A DNA stretch of 64,000 nucleotides. It comes from Oenanthe sinensis (Eukaryota > Streptophyta > Magnoliopsida > Apiales > Apiaceae). Position numbers and translations under genes: made by a program. Positions 31,948 through 43,132 of this stretch are shown here, piece after piece. The stretch spans positions 4,526,001 through 4,590,000 of the forward strand of contig JAPMAC010000207.1 of assembly GCA_028671895.1 (NCBI GenBank), in the 5' to 3' direction. The stretch's first letter is position 1. Every line of letters starts with the position of its first letter. The notes beneath the pieces are model-generated. The model worked only from the letters and a program-made list of their open reading frames with translations, had not been told where the DNA came from and did not search any database.

Positions 31948-34900
31948 TGTAATATCCCAAAATTTTCAATATAATTAAAACTTTTATTTATGAATAATAA
32001 AGTATTATTCAGAATAACAGTGATGGTGCCACTATATTAGAAGTCGTAGAATTATGATTTCGAAGTCGTAATGTTAAGATACGACATAAATGAGTGTATG
32101 TAAACGGCGTCAGATTTCGAAAATTCACAATTCTGCGAATCAATATATTACGAGTACGAGATTTAAGTGAATGTAAATTTCATCAGAATTCGAAGATTCA
32201 CAACTCACGGATAATCAGTGGTTCGTATTTTTAAGTGAATATACGTAAAACACGTAGTACTTGCACTTTAGGTTTTATCAGACAAATCGCATCCAAACCC
32301 TTTTAATAAATAGGGTGGAGTTTATAAAAGAGTACGAAATGACCAATGGGTAGTGAGTAGTGTTTGGGTGAAGATTAAGTTAATGGGATTTTCGGAACGA
32401 GTTAGCCATTAATCGCGTAGTCGCGAATCGCTACGAAAGCGAAGATCGAAACACTACCTACAATTAATTAGTAAAAAGGGGCTGAATATTTTTATAAATG
32501 CAAGACATGGAAAACACTTGCATGGATATATATATGTATAAGTGCAAGTATATTAAACTAAAGCAAGTAGCCAAGTTTGACCAAGCAAGTTGACTTGGGT
32601 TAATTAAAATTAACCCATTTATCCATAATTAACAAGTAACCAAGCAACTTCTCTCCCCCATTTCAAGTAACATTCGGCCCTTGCAAGAAGAAAAGAAGGA
32701 GAAAAGTGCAAAGCTTCACAAATTCTTGCTAGTTCATCTTGGATAATAGCTTAAAAGAAAGGTATAATCCTTATCTACCTCATACTTAAAAATCATGCTT
32801 AGTCAACCATTCAATCTCTTGATTTTCATGTTTATACAAGATGATGAATAGTAGCTTGAGTTGTGTTTTAGTCCTAATCATACATATTATGCATGCTAGA
32901 GCTTGGGTGATAATTGTTTAAGCTTATACAAGACATGGGTAGTTGAACACTAGCTTGTAAGAACATGAAATTGTGTTGGCTGATTTCTGTGATTTATTGG
33001 CAATGTTTTGAGTATTAATAAACTGTGTTTGGGCTTGGGGTGTCTTGAGTACATTCCCAAGTAGTGGTATAAAATTTATGGAGGTTGTTTGGTTGATTTG
33101 GAGAAGGTTAAATTGAGGCAAATGTTGAATGTACAAAGGAGACCATGCCTGTTTTGCTTCTGGGTACCAACTGTTTAGGGCACCCGAAGGGACTACCCTA
33201 CTTTGTTTGATGAGTTCTATATATGGTTAGATAGATAATGGTCTCTAAATCGTTTACCCGCAAAAATAATGCCAATCGGAGTTACGAGCTAAAAGATATG
33301 GCCAAAATGGTAGGGGTAGTGCAGAAATTCAGCAGTCCTGTTTTCTACAAACTTTGGAGCTATGATCACCCTAGTTAGGGAACTTCATAAATCTTGAAAC
33401 TTTTATTTAAAATACTAGGGACATCTGAGAGTATCTGGGAAGAAGAATTTCATTAAAAAGAGTAAAACCTGATTTGTTAAAATTGTTTGAACCAGGTAGG
33501 TGCAAGTGAAAAATTCAGGGGAATGCTAGTGCTTTGGTCTTAACTATTCCTTGTCATAAGTGACGTTCGAGACGAGATTAGCGAACGAGCTCTTAATGAA
33601 AAATGTCACATAACGACATGAGAATGTTATGAGATAATGAACCTAAATAAAACATGTCGATTGGAAGAGTCAATGTAGTTGTAAAAGTTAATACAATAAG
33701 TGTTAATCGTGAATGGTTCTTATAGCTAACGACGATTCTATTTCCGTTCGTAGCAGCTCGAGCCGGACACGGAACAAGCACACATCCACTCAAATACCCA
33801 GGCAAGTATCCGACGCTTTGTCATGTTGATTCTTGTATATCACAAGATTGTGTATAAGTTGTTAAAGTTGCATATCTCATGTTTATCTTGAATTGCTTCG
33901 AGTCTTTTCAATTTAATTCTGAGACTGCTCTGGACTTCTCGAAAAGTAGAGCATGTCTGAAACCCGAGTGAACATCTGTTTCATGAAACGAATGATTCTT
34001 CGAGATACTTAACGACTAACAGGGGAGAGTAGGTTATTCTATCGACGATAGTCGATAATTATCAAACTATTTGATTCAAACTGTATTGAAAATTTTATGA
34101 TGATCACTGAGGATCATCAACTTAACTTTGATGATTATTTTAATTATTTAAATAGTATTTAAGAATTAATTAAATATTATTTAAAAAGGTTGAATAGTGT
34201 TTCAATATTTATGAATTATTTTAAAATCCATTTCGAAAAATATTTAAATATTATTTAATATTATTTAAATATTATGAAGCGTTCAAAACGAGATCATTCA
34301 ATTATATTAGCAGTATTTGTTGGGTTCCGAGGCATAACACGCAGCGGATAAACGTAAATATAACAAAAATATTCGGAACCCAAACCCAGGATCCATGTAT
34401 AAGATTGGACAGATTATGGTGAAACAGAATTATACCTATTCTGGTCTTGACTTTCACGAACTCAACAGAGATCCTACCTTCACGACTTGTGTCTTCCTCT
34501 AAAAAAACACCTCTATGGTATCCACACGAGCACCTTCAAGAACGTCTCAAGATCTTGATTACGGAATGGATGTACTAGCCTCCTTTTGATGCTTCGTTTC
34601 TGCCTCTCTTTTGCTGATCCCACTCTAGGGTTTTTCTAAAACGTCATCAGCCACTTAACCTATCATTATCTATTTATAATGGCTGGTTAACGGGCTATTC
34701 AGCAAAACCTAACCCATGTAGGTATAGGATTAAATAATAAACGAATTTTTATTATTTAATTAATAACTAAGTCATACTTAATTATCATGGGCAGAAATAC
34801 TCCTTTAATTCGAATTTATATTATTTCAATTAATTAAGTCTCACTTAATTAATATAATAAAATTCAAATAATCATCAATTAATTTAAATCTATAATTTAA

Positions 34901-37374
34901 ATTAACTATTCATCTAAGTGCTCTATGTGTGTGACCCTATAGGCTATTATTTAATTGGCAATAATTTTATTCTCCAATAAAATTATAAACAATGAGCGGT
35001 ATCTAGTAATACATCATTGCTACCCAATTAAACAATAATTAAATCGTGATTCGATAAACCCTTTCGTGATTAATGTTTTCGTGTAATATAATCCCTTTAA
35101 CCATATATATTATAGATTAAACTCGAGACATGTATTTAGTCATCCTCTACAATATTTAATCCGGGTTTACTTGATCCATGAGTAGACTATGAAAACAAAT
35201 CATTATTTGAGCACGACCATGCATTTTATAGTCTTACTCAATCAAGAGGCCAATAATATCTCTCCTAATTATAGGAGGGTTAAATCATTTATCTATCATT
35301 CATATTTCTCATACGACTCATGATATACCCGATGTCCACTTTTATCATCACCCGGTCAAATGTAACTTTTAATGTAGTCAAAGTATATTAATCCTCGTAT
35401 AGAAATATAATGATCTCAAGTCAAAGAATCATTACACCATTATCACTGTGAGTCTTTCTTATGACTTTATTAAACATGAAGAATCTCAGTGTGGGTCTGC
35501 CCCAGTATCATGTACTCCTACATGTACCTATGTATTGACTTTAGTATCCCCATACTTATAACCAATGAGATGTGGTTATCAGTCAAACAACATACTAGTC
35601 TATTTATGTATTATTATTGTCCTATAATAATACTCGACTAGGGACCTTTAAGAATATGATATATTATATAATCTCAAGTTCAAATCATGTATTTAAACTA
35701 TACAATGTATATCATGATTCTAAGGACATTTATTATGCTAACATAAAGGTTTATCAAAAGAAATATTGTATTGCCTCTAGGGCACCTACACCAACAGTAT
35801 TTAATTATTTTAAATAATATTAAATATTATTTAAATATTATTTAAATATTGGGAATTTTAAAAAGACAATTATTGTCAACTACTTTTATCCATAGCCCTA
35901 TTTTAACATGGTTTTACTTTGATTCTTTTATTATCCCGATTTACTGAGATTCGAGGGTTAACCAAGTACCCGAATCACTACTGAAATATTTTGATGATCT
36001 CTAAAAATATTTTGGAGCTTTCGAGAATTCTTTAAATATTGTTTTTAATTAATTATTGGTTATTTAATTACCAATAAAATATTCTACGAGTATTTTTGGG
36101 CTAACAACCCCACACTAGGGAAGATATGAATAATCCTGACCTTCTTTCCATATATACTTGAGTCTTTCGGAACTAGTATAGTGTTCCAATTAAATACTCT
36201 TTATTAAGGTAGTTTTCTAGCGACTCCCCGGTTGTGTTCTGGACTCTTCTCGAACCGAGTACCTTGTTTTATTAATTCGTTGACTAAGAGTCAACCCACA
36301 CCGATACGATTACTTCCACCAAAGTTCGGAAGTGAATCTATGATCTGATGATTGCAATCCTAGAGAGGATAATTGTTAGTCTGGAAATTTCGAATATACT
36401 GTTCCTTCCAAACTGAGTTATGGTGTTACGTATTCACCAGGGATTGGAGTAAGGTTGCATAAGAGGTCGAGTGATGCACGACCCAACGTAATTAAAGGCC
36501 CATAAGTTGCCTAGGGTGACGTCCCGATAAGGGGTTGTCCTTCTACTAGTAGAGAAAGTGATTGGTTCTTCTATTGTACAATGCGACTGATCATCGCGTA
36601 CAGTAGGGGGTTGAAAAATCTCCAATCATAGTCCCCTCTTCCAATTGGAGTTTGACTTTGCACTGTAACGAAAGCCTAGGTGTTGAGTTACTGATGGTGT
36701 CAACGGGAAGTATAATCAACTCTGATTTTGTTAGTTGCTTTGAGTACTATTTTATTCGCATATATCAGTTTCCTTGATATCTTGATATTATATTCTGTTA
36801 TTGTTTCACTACCTTGATATACTGTTATCTATTACTTGCTGAGCATTTGTAGCTCATTCTTGCTTGTTGTCCTTTTCCCCACATTACAATTGCTGACCAT
36901 GCCCAGCCGTGTGCACCGAACCCTACGCAAGCGGGTAGCAAGGGCAGGGGCCCCGTATGAGAGGATCCACATTACTGTCCCTGAGGTAGGAAAGCTTAGT
37001 AGGATAAGCTTTCAGCTTTTGCTAATCAGGTTTATTTATAAGTATGACCTATGTAAGTATATGAAACATGTGTAAGCTAATCAACTTTTGACTGCTGTAT
37101 AGTTTCCTGAGGAAGCTATAGTCAGTAGTACAACTCTAGTTTGTAATAACCATATAATATAACAATTAAGACTTAATTATGTAAATTATGATAACTCCGT
37201 TTCTGAGACTATGGCTCATGTGTGTGTGTGTTAAGGTGTTGGGGTCATCAGCATGTCAGTTACCTTGCGATTATTATATTGTTGTTTGTTATTATTAGAT
37301 TACAAGTGTGCGTATATACTGGAAATTGGATAGTGGCAACCTGGATCTCCGACCCCGGGTCTGGGGGTGTCACA
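31948..37374 (+). mobile_element. Element D: solo LTR of a large-LTR gypsy (related to E)
   Basis: Begins TGTAATATCCC and ends GGGGGTGTCACA, flanked by a perfect TSD AAAGC (31943-31947 and 37375-37379). It matches the LTR of element E in reverse orientation at both ends and in several inner blocks (for example CCCGATAAGGGGTTGTCC). No coding interior is present, so this is a solo LTR left by LTR-LTR recombination. Removing insertion J and its TSD leaves about 3.94 kb. It has about one unit of the roughly 70-bp sequence that is an 11 to 13-unit array in E (near 36360-36390). It interrupts the third ORF of element C. Confidence 0.92.
34318..35796 (-). mobile_element. Element J: solo LTR nested in D (1479 bp)
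   Basis: Bounded by TG...CA and by a perfect TSD GTATT (34313-34317 and 35797-35801). On the minus strand it begins TGTTGGTGTAGGTGCCCTAG, a start I recognise as common among plant Ty1/copia LTRs. No protein, primer site or purine tract is present, so it is a solo LTR (or less likely a small non-autonomous element). The clade assignment is tentative; the insertion boundaries are firm. Confidence 0.85.
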
Positions 37375-37379
37375 AAAGC

Positions 37380-40300
37380 AATTTCAATACAAGCCTAAAA
37401 AGCTTAAAGTCTATAAAAGGAGAGACTCATAGTCTGTTGCTGAGTTGGAAACTGAGATTGAGCAACCAGTTTTTAACTATGAAGCAATTTGGGATAAAGG
37501 AGTTGCCTACATGATAGCTATTGATTGGATTTTTACTATTCAGCCTCTTTTAAGAAAGGTGGTTGATTTTCTTGTCTAAAATGTAGGAAAGGTGGCCAAC
37601 AAGTATATCTATCCAACCTATGAAAGTAGATTGGATCAAATCAAGGGCACACATTATCAAGCAATTGCAAGGGAACTTCAGGATTTCTTCAATATGACCT
37701 ATGCCCAGGCCATTAATGCCATCCATGCAAGTCTTTTCTAAATGGGAACTTGGAGGCATTAATCATGGTTGAACCTCAGGAGGTAGCAGAAGTTAACAGG
37801 AAGTTGGAGGAAGGGACTACTGCACAAGAGGTGACTAGTGATAAAGATGCTTAGTCTGCCTCACCCACACAAGAACCACTTAGTCAGAGGTTGGGTGATA
37901 GTGGGGCAGGGGAGTATGCTGTTAGGCCCTCCTTGACAACTTAAAACTATGCAGTTGGGAACCCCAGTGATATGGGTGGACAGACTCTGATAGATGCTCA
38001 TGAAGAATTTAACCAATCTATTCTATCAGAGTCTATTCACCTTGCGGGGGAGTCTCATGCACCAATAGTCAAAGATGGTGACACTCAGACTCTGACTTCT
38101 AATCAAGTCATACTGAAGCAGTCAGAGTCTAGGGTAGACCAGTAGGCTGGGTTACTAGAGCCAACAGACTCTGAAAAGAAAGAAGATGCTTGTAAGGGTT
38201 CAGGGTCTGTTGATGCTCACCCCTTGGTGGAAACCCCTAACCTTCAGACATTTGAAGGGGTACCCCTCAATCAAGGTGGTTCAGGTATCAAATCAACTAC
38301 AATTTCTCTCACCCCCTCTTCTGTAGGATCTTTGAGTGCACCTATGCAAATGAGTAAAAAAATAATTGAGAGGCTGGCACTGGTCTAGGCAAAAGAAGAG
38401 GTAGATAAGACTGTAGAGAGCCTGAGTGAGGAAGAGATAGTGGGTGCCCAACCTCACTGTGAGGATGAGAGATTAGGGTATCCTGAACCTAGCTTCACTT
38501 ATTGGGATCAAGACTTTTCTCAGAGTTGGTCCAATGAGTTAGGGCAGGGGATGGATGAAAATTCATTCATGTTAATTATACAGATTAGCAAGAAGGAGGA
38601 GGCTCTAGCTGCACATAAATCATTTATACAAAGACCACAACACCATTTAGTGGATTTTTGGTTAGAAGATCAGAAAGAGTCATAGAGGCGTTGGTGGATG
38701 ATATTACTAATCAAGATGAGACTGCCGAATTAAAGTTAGAAGAACCACTTTTAATCATGCCAATCAGGGCTAGGCTTCCAGAGTCTACAGACTCTGATCA
38801 CTCTAAGGAGGAGTCAGGGTCTATAGTCCATTTTACAGTTTCAGAGTCTACCACACCTCAAATTACCAAGATTGAACCAGTTCATGAGGATGGAACTTCT
38901 GAGGATGATGGACCCGTGAATCCATCTTTTAGTTATTTTGATCAGGTGTTTCCTCAATCTTGGGAGTCTGCACAATAGAAAGGAATAGATGATAAAGAAA
39001 CCTTTGCATGTTTCAATATTAATCAGTTTGAGAGACTTAAGGCCTTTTAGAAAAAATCTTTTCTACAAGAACATGGTTATTATCCTGGTGAAGAAGATTA
39101 AGCACTTGATGGAGATGTTAAAATTAAAACAGAAAATGTTGCTGAAAAGTTAGCTAATATGGTCAAGGACATTTCTCATGTACAAACAAAGCTTACAAGT
39201 GTTGATAATACAACCTATTTGCTCAGTACTAGGTTTGACATAATTCACTCTCTTCAATTATCCAAAGCAGTTGCTTTCAAGGATGTTATTGTTCAAATAA
39301 CTGCAAATTAGGCTCAACTTCAATCTATAGTTTTAGCTTTAAACACCAAGATTGATTCACTCATTACAGCACAAGCAAATCTTTCAACTGTCCTTGAACA
39401 GATTCTTTTAGCTATCACTAGTGGTGATGATGTCAAAAAGGGGGAGAAGCCAGTTGGTGATTCCTCCAGGAGACATAAGGATGAGGATTACAAGGAAGCT
39501 AAAAACGGAGTTAAAAGGGGAAGAGATGATGATGATAAAGCTGGTGATAGTTCTCATGGTCCTAGGGGTCTTGGTGGTGTGCAACAAAAGCATTCTGGAG
39601 TGGCTAAAATTCAAACACACCAGTCAGGGACTGAACATGGGAAGTCAGAGTCTAAGCTAGACTCTGATAGGCAAAAGAGAAAGTCAGACTCTGATGAGGT
39701 CAAAGAACCTTCTTACTGGAAATGCAGTCAATCCAATCTACAACTTAGAGCAAAAAAAAAAGACAGGTCTTAGAGGCCTTGAAGAATCAGATATTGACAG
39801 AACATCAACTCTATCCAGGGATCCTCAATCCTTGACAGATAGGCAGTTTGAGAAGATTACACAAAAACACTTGAACAAAGTGGTATCTGCTAAAATTGTT
39901 TCTAATGTTTTTAAAAGAAAGATGCAAGGAGGACATGGAGGTACAGAAAAGGTGAAAAATGAGATGTTGGTATACTTTTTAGAAGGTGGATCTGCAAGAT
40001 GGATCGGTCAGAAAAACTTTATCTTTTTTAAACAGGCTGAAGAATTATAATATGTTAGATTTCTCCTATAAATTTCTTATGAAGTAAACAAAAGTAAAGA
40101 AGCTGTCACACACAGATGGTTCAAAGAGATTGACAGAAAGCTGACTCTGAACAGACACGCAAATCGACAAATGGGCAGATTTTCTTTAAAGTATGTTGAT
40201 GCTGAAGGAAATGATCAAGTCATGCCAGTAGAAGAGAAGCAAATTAAATTTCAAGAAGGTGTGGGTCATTACTTTGGATTTCATCCTATGAGTGGGAAAG

Positions 40301-40500
40301 TCAGTGTTCTAATATTGAAGGACTTAAAGGAGCAAGAAAGCAGGGCAAATGATAAGATAGCTGCTTACTGTCAAATCAAGTGTTCAAATGAAGAGATGAA
40401 GAAATTGAAGAAATATGTTGGTGAAGCTCTTGCTGTTGTGGATGAGAATATTTTGAATTCATTTTTGAAGAATAATCCAGCTTTTGAGAAGATCAAGTGA
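37380..40500 (+). pseudogene. Third ORF of element C, C-terminal piece (broken)
   Basis: Continuation after solo LTR D (QFQYKPKKLKVYKRRDS then a stop). Readable blocks include YESRLDQIKGTHYQAIAREL (about 37620-37680), repeated PSFSYFDQVFPQSW-like and EPSFTYWDQDFSQSW motifs (38485 and 38925), a coiled-coil-like stretch near 39120-39300, and a Lys/Asp/Ser-rich region with several GAGTCTA copies (39640-39690). It closes with a 109-residue open end (40171-40500) ending NPAFEKIK. Many stops and frameshifts. Total length with the N-terminal piece is about 1600 codons, a little longer than in B. Confidence 0.78.
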
Positions 40501-40609
40501 GAAATAATTCTTTTTCCTTATACATTTTTTTTATGTTCTAGAATAATTATATCATTCTTTAGTTTTGACATCATCAAATCTTGATTTATGCTTAATTTTT
40601 ATAAAGCAT

Positions 40610-40623
40610 AAATAGGGGGAGAT
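40610..40623 (+). promoter_or_regulatory. Polypurine tract of element C
   Basis: AAATAGGGGGAGAT immediately before the 3' LTR, identical to the tract of element B. Confidence 0.88.
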
Positions 40624-41391
40624 TGTTAGGAATTTATTCATTTCATGATGTATAAAATGTTAGAACGGGATTTAGCATAGCTTATTTGTAATAAGTCTTT
40701 CTAGTCTCTGATATTTTATAATCAGAGTCTAGTTAGTCAACATTCCTATACTTAGAAGATTTTCTGTAGAAAGTGAAACCAGAGTCTAGATGAAGATCAG
40801 AGTTTGGGAGGTGATCAGAGTCTATAGACTATCGGACTCTACAATCTGTTAGAGTCTACAAATGATCAAAGTCTAGAGTCCATCAGAGTCTATAGTCTGG
40901 CAGAGTCTGAAGATTTCAGAGTCTATGAAGTCAAAGCTGAATTTAGAAGGTGATCACAGATAAGGGAAGCCTTCGAAGATAAAGCTAAAGATATTGTAGA
41001 TATGCTATGGGAAGGAGGGAGAATTGTATAAGGAAACTGTCAGCTAATAATTAGGAATTATATTCCTATTGTAATTTATTTTATGTTATTAGTTGATAGG
41101 TAGCTCTCTATATAAAGACTGTATGTAACCTAATTTAAATGTCAAATTTTTGAGAGAGCATAGAGATAGAGAGAGTTGCTGTGAAATACACATAGAAACT
41201 TCTAGGGTTTGTGTACACCTTAGGAGAGTTTGTTTTTATACATCAATAAAACAAATAGTTGCTAGTCATATTTTTGTATTTTCATCTTTGTTCTTAATTT
41301 AAACTTTTATTACTTATTGAGTTGATTTTACTCAGGCAGAAAAAGCACATAAGTATTCAACTCCCCCTCTACTTGTACAACTGGGAAAACA
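40624..41391 (+). repeat. 3' LTR of element C (768 bp)
   Basis: Partner of 8790-9553 with many substitutions between the two. It has the same motif cluster (about 40785-40925) and TATA box (41109-41118), and is followed by the TSD CCAGA (41392-41396). Confidence 0.95.
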
Positions 41392-42751
41392 CCAGAGGAT
41401 TCCAATGTACTTATTACAGAAGCATTTGTTTATCAACAAGGAATAAAGCCAATTGTATAATCAAGAAGATGTGAAGATCAAGATCGTGTTATTCGTTTGT
41501 GAACCAGACTAGTTGCACTAAACGTTAGCACAAAAGAGATTGAGAATTACATCGGTGTATCAAAAGAATTAGCTGGCTACTAAAGTTAATTTAAAATGGG
41601 AAGCCATGTGTCAAAGCCTGGAGAAAATCAAGTTCGAGATACAGAGGAAATTCAACATAGTTTGGTTGCTAAAGAAGAAAACATTTCAAGGCTTAAAGAT
41701 GCTAAAATTGACTATTTACTAGTCTTAGTGTCAGGTGAAAAAGAACGGCAAAGAAAGGAAACACTTGTAAAGGTTTTAAGAATTCAAACGTTGAAAATGG
41801 TTGTACAACTAAAACATCCAAATAGCTAAAACATCTCAAAAGTGCAAACAACAAAACCGTAAGTGTCTAAGGTGTAGAAGGTGGATAACTTGAGGTACTA
41901 AAATGCAATTAGCCATAATCCACCTCACCGATTGTTCTGGTGGAAGAAATATGTGATGATTGTTATGACTTTCAAGGGGTTCCGATTGTTATTAATAAAA
42001 GTAGAAGCCATGTTACCGATTTTTATCCCACTCAAGATCCTTCCAATTTTTATGAATCAATTAAATCAAAATAATTTAATTGATTTATTTATACTCCGAT
42101 TGTTAATATTTAATGTTCTGATTATTAGTAAAATAGAATGGAAGTAATTCATTTTACTTAGCCCTCATTAAGCCATGTATTTGAGTTGATAAATTCTACA
42201 CATAAAAGAAGCAAAGCCTGTAATTTGGAGTAGTCTTCTAGCTCAACACAAAAATATACAGAGAGCAAAGAGATTGACGGGGAAGAGAGAAACATACAAA
42301 CATACACATACCTCTTCACCGAAGATTGGCTAGTCCTTTAACGGAAAATGTTCAGGGCCACTAGATATCACTCACAACAGACTCATTTTTTCCTTGTAAT
42401 GATTTAAACATACTTGTATAGGAACTATGTAGTATATTTATGTTATAAGCGAAGAACGAATTTGTTCTTCGGAAACCGGTTTATTTACCAGGTGTAGCAA
42501 CCACCCCTCAGGGTTTATATTTATACAAAGATATATTCCCTGAATCCTGTCATGTTAATTACTTGCTAATTTTCTAGAACCAGATTAATTATTCCTAAAT
42601 ACAGAAAATTAGTAAGCAGATCCCCTAAATACTACACGGATTCGAACTTACTCTGAAGCAATATTTTATTTATTCGTAAATTCTGAAAAAAATTTAAATT
42701 ATTGTGAGTATCGTATTCAACCCCCTTTCTACGATACTTCTGAGGCCTAAC
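41392..42751 (-). repeat. 5' LTR of element A, outer piece
   Basis: On the minus strand it begins TGTTAGGCCTCAGAAGTATC, then AAAGGGGGTTGAATACG, resembling the LTR start of element B. It continues to the insertion point of C and joins 8171-8789. Copies of CCGATTGTTA lie at about 41927-42110. I see no gene; the short open frames here are not convincing. Confidence 0.75.
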
Positions 42752-43132
42752 AAAGAACAAACACAAAGATATGAGTAAATACTGTTTGTATTATTAATGA
42801 TAAAATACAAACTCTCCTAGGATGTACACAAATCCTAATAGCTTCTCTGTGTTTATCACAACAACTCTTTCTATCTCTATCCTCTTCAAAAACTTTGACA
42901 AAATAAATTAGGTTACATAGAGTGTTTATATATAGAGTTGCCTATCAAATAATAACAGAAAATCAAATTACAACAGGAATAGAATTCCTAATTATTAGTT
43001 AATAGTTTCCTTCTAAAATTCTCCTTCCTTTCCATAGCACATCTGTAATATATTTCTCTTTATCTTCGATTACTTTCCATTACTGTGATCATCTTCCAAA
43101 TTCAGCTTCAACTTTATAGACTCTGAAAACAT
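42752..43132 (-). repeat. 3' LTR of element F, distal piece
   Basis: Matches, in reverse, the later half of the LTR of element C (TATA/leader region: GTTTATATATAGAGTTGCC, CTAATTATTAGTTAATAG, CTCTGAAAAC). It is cut at 42751 by element A and at 43133 by element E. The last roughly 110 bases of the LTR are missing here and should lie beyond the left window edge, outside A. Confidence 0.85.

Larger units (their letters stand above)
8790..41391 (+). mobile_element. Element C: SIRE-like Ty1/copia with nested insertions
   Basis: Plus-strand copia element bounded by TSD CCAGA. The 5' LTR is 8790-9553 and the 3' LTR is 40624-41391. Its internal order is primer site, gag (9591-9709 plus 24434-26598), PR-INT-RT-RH (26599-29722), a spacer with short repeats, and a long third ORF (30170-31947 plus 37380-40500). 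Element B (9710-24433) interrupts gag and solo LTR D (31948-37374) interrupts the third ORF. Without these and their TSD copies C is about 12.4 kb. The two LTRs differ at many positions and the genes carry numerous stops, so it is clearly older than B. The motif TCAGAGTCTA/TAGACTCTGA is repeated throughout. Confidence 0.93.
3452..42751 (-). mobile_element. Element A: SIRE-like Ty1/copia, split by nested insertions
   Basis: Minus-strand copia element. Its coding part (gag, PR, INT, partial RT) is at 3452-8170. Its 5' LTR is in two pieces, 8171-8789 and 41392-42751, because element C (8790-41391) inserted into it and duplicated CCAGA. Everything from 8790 to 41391 is therefore not part of A. 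Gypsy element G cut the RT at 3452. The rest of A (RNase H, any third ORF, 3' LTR) lies left of the window. A itself sits in the 3' LTR of element F; the bases next to its outer end are AAGAA (42752-42756), the expected TSD. Many stops and frameshifts show it is old. Confidence 0.8.

Noticed and set aside
36434..36625. 63-residue ORF similar to ORFs at 44113-44352 and 53617-53856
   Set aside because: These are the same LTR block in D and in both LTRs of E, read in opposite directions; conservation is due to LTR homology and no coding signal is apparent.
41397..42751. Possible independent small element or host gene (short ORFs at 41596-42147)
   Set aside because: The segment starts TGTTAGGCC on the minus strand and rejoins the LTR piece of A across element C; the ORFs show no recognisable protein.
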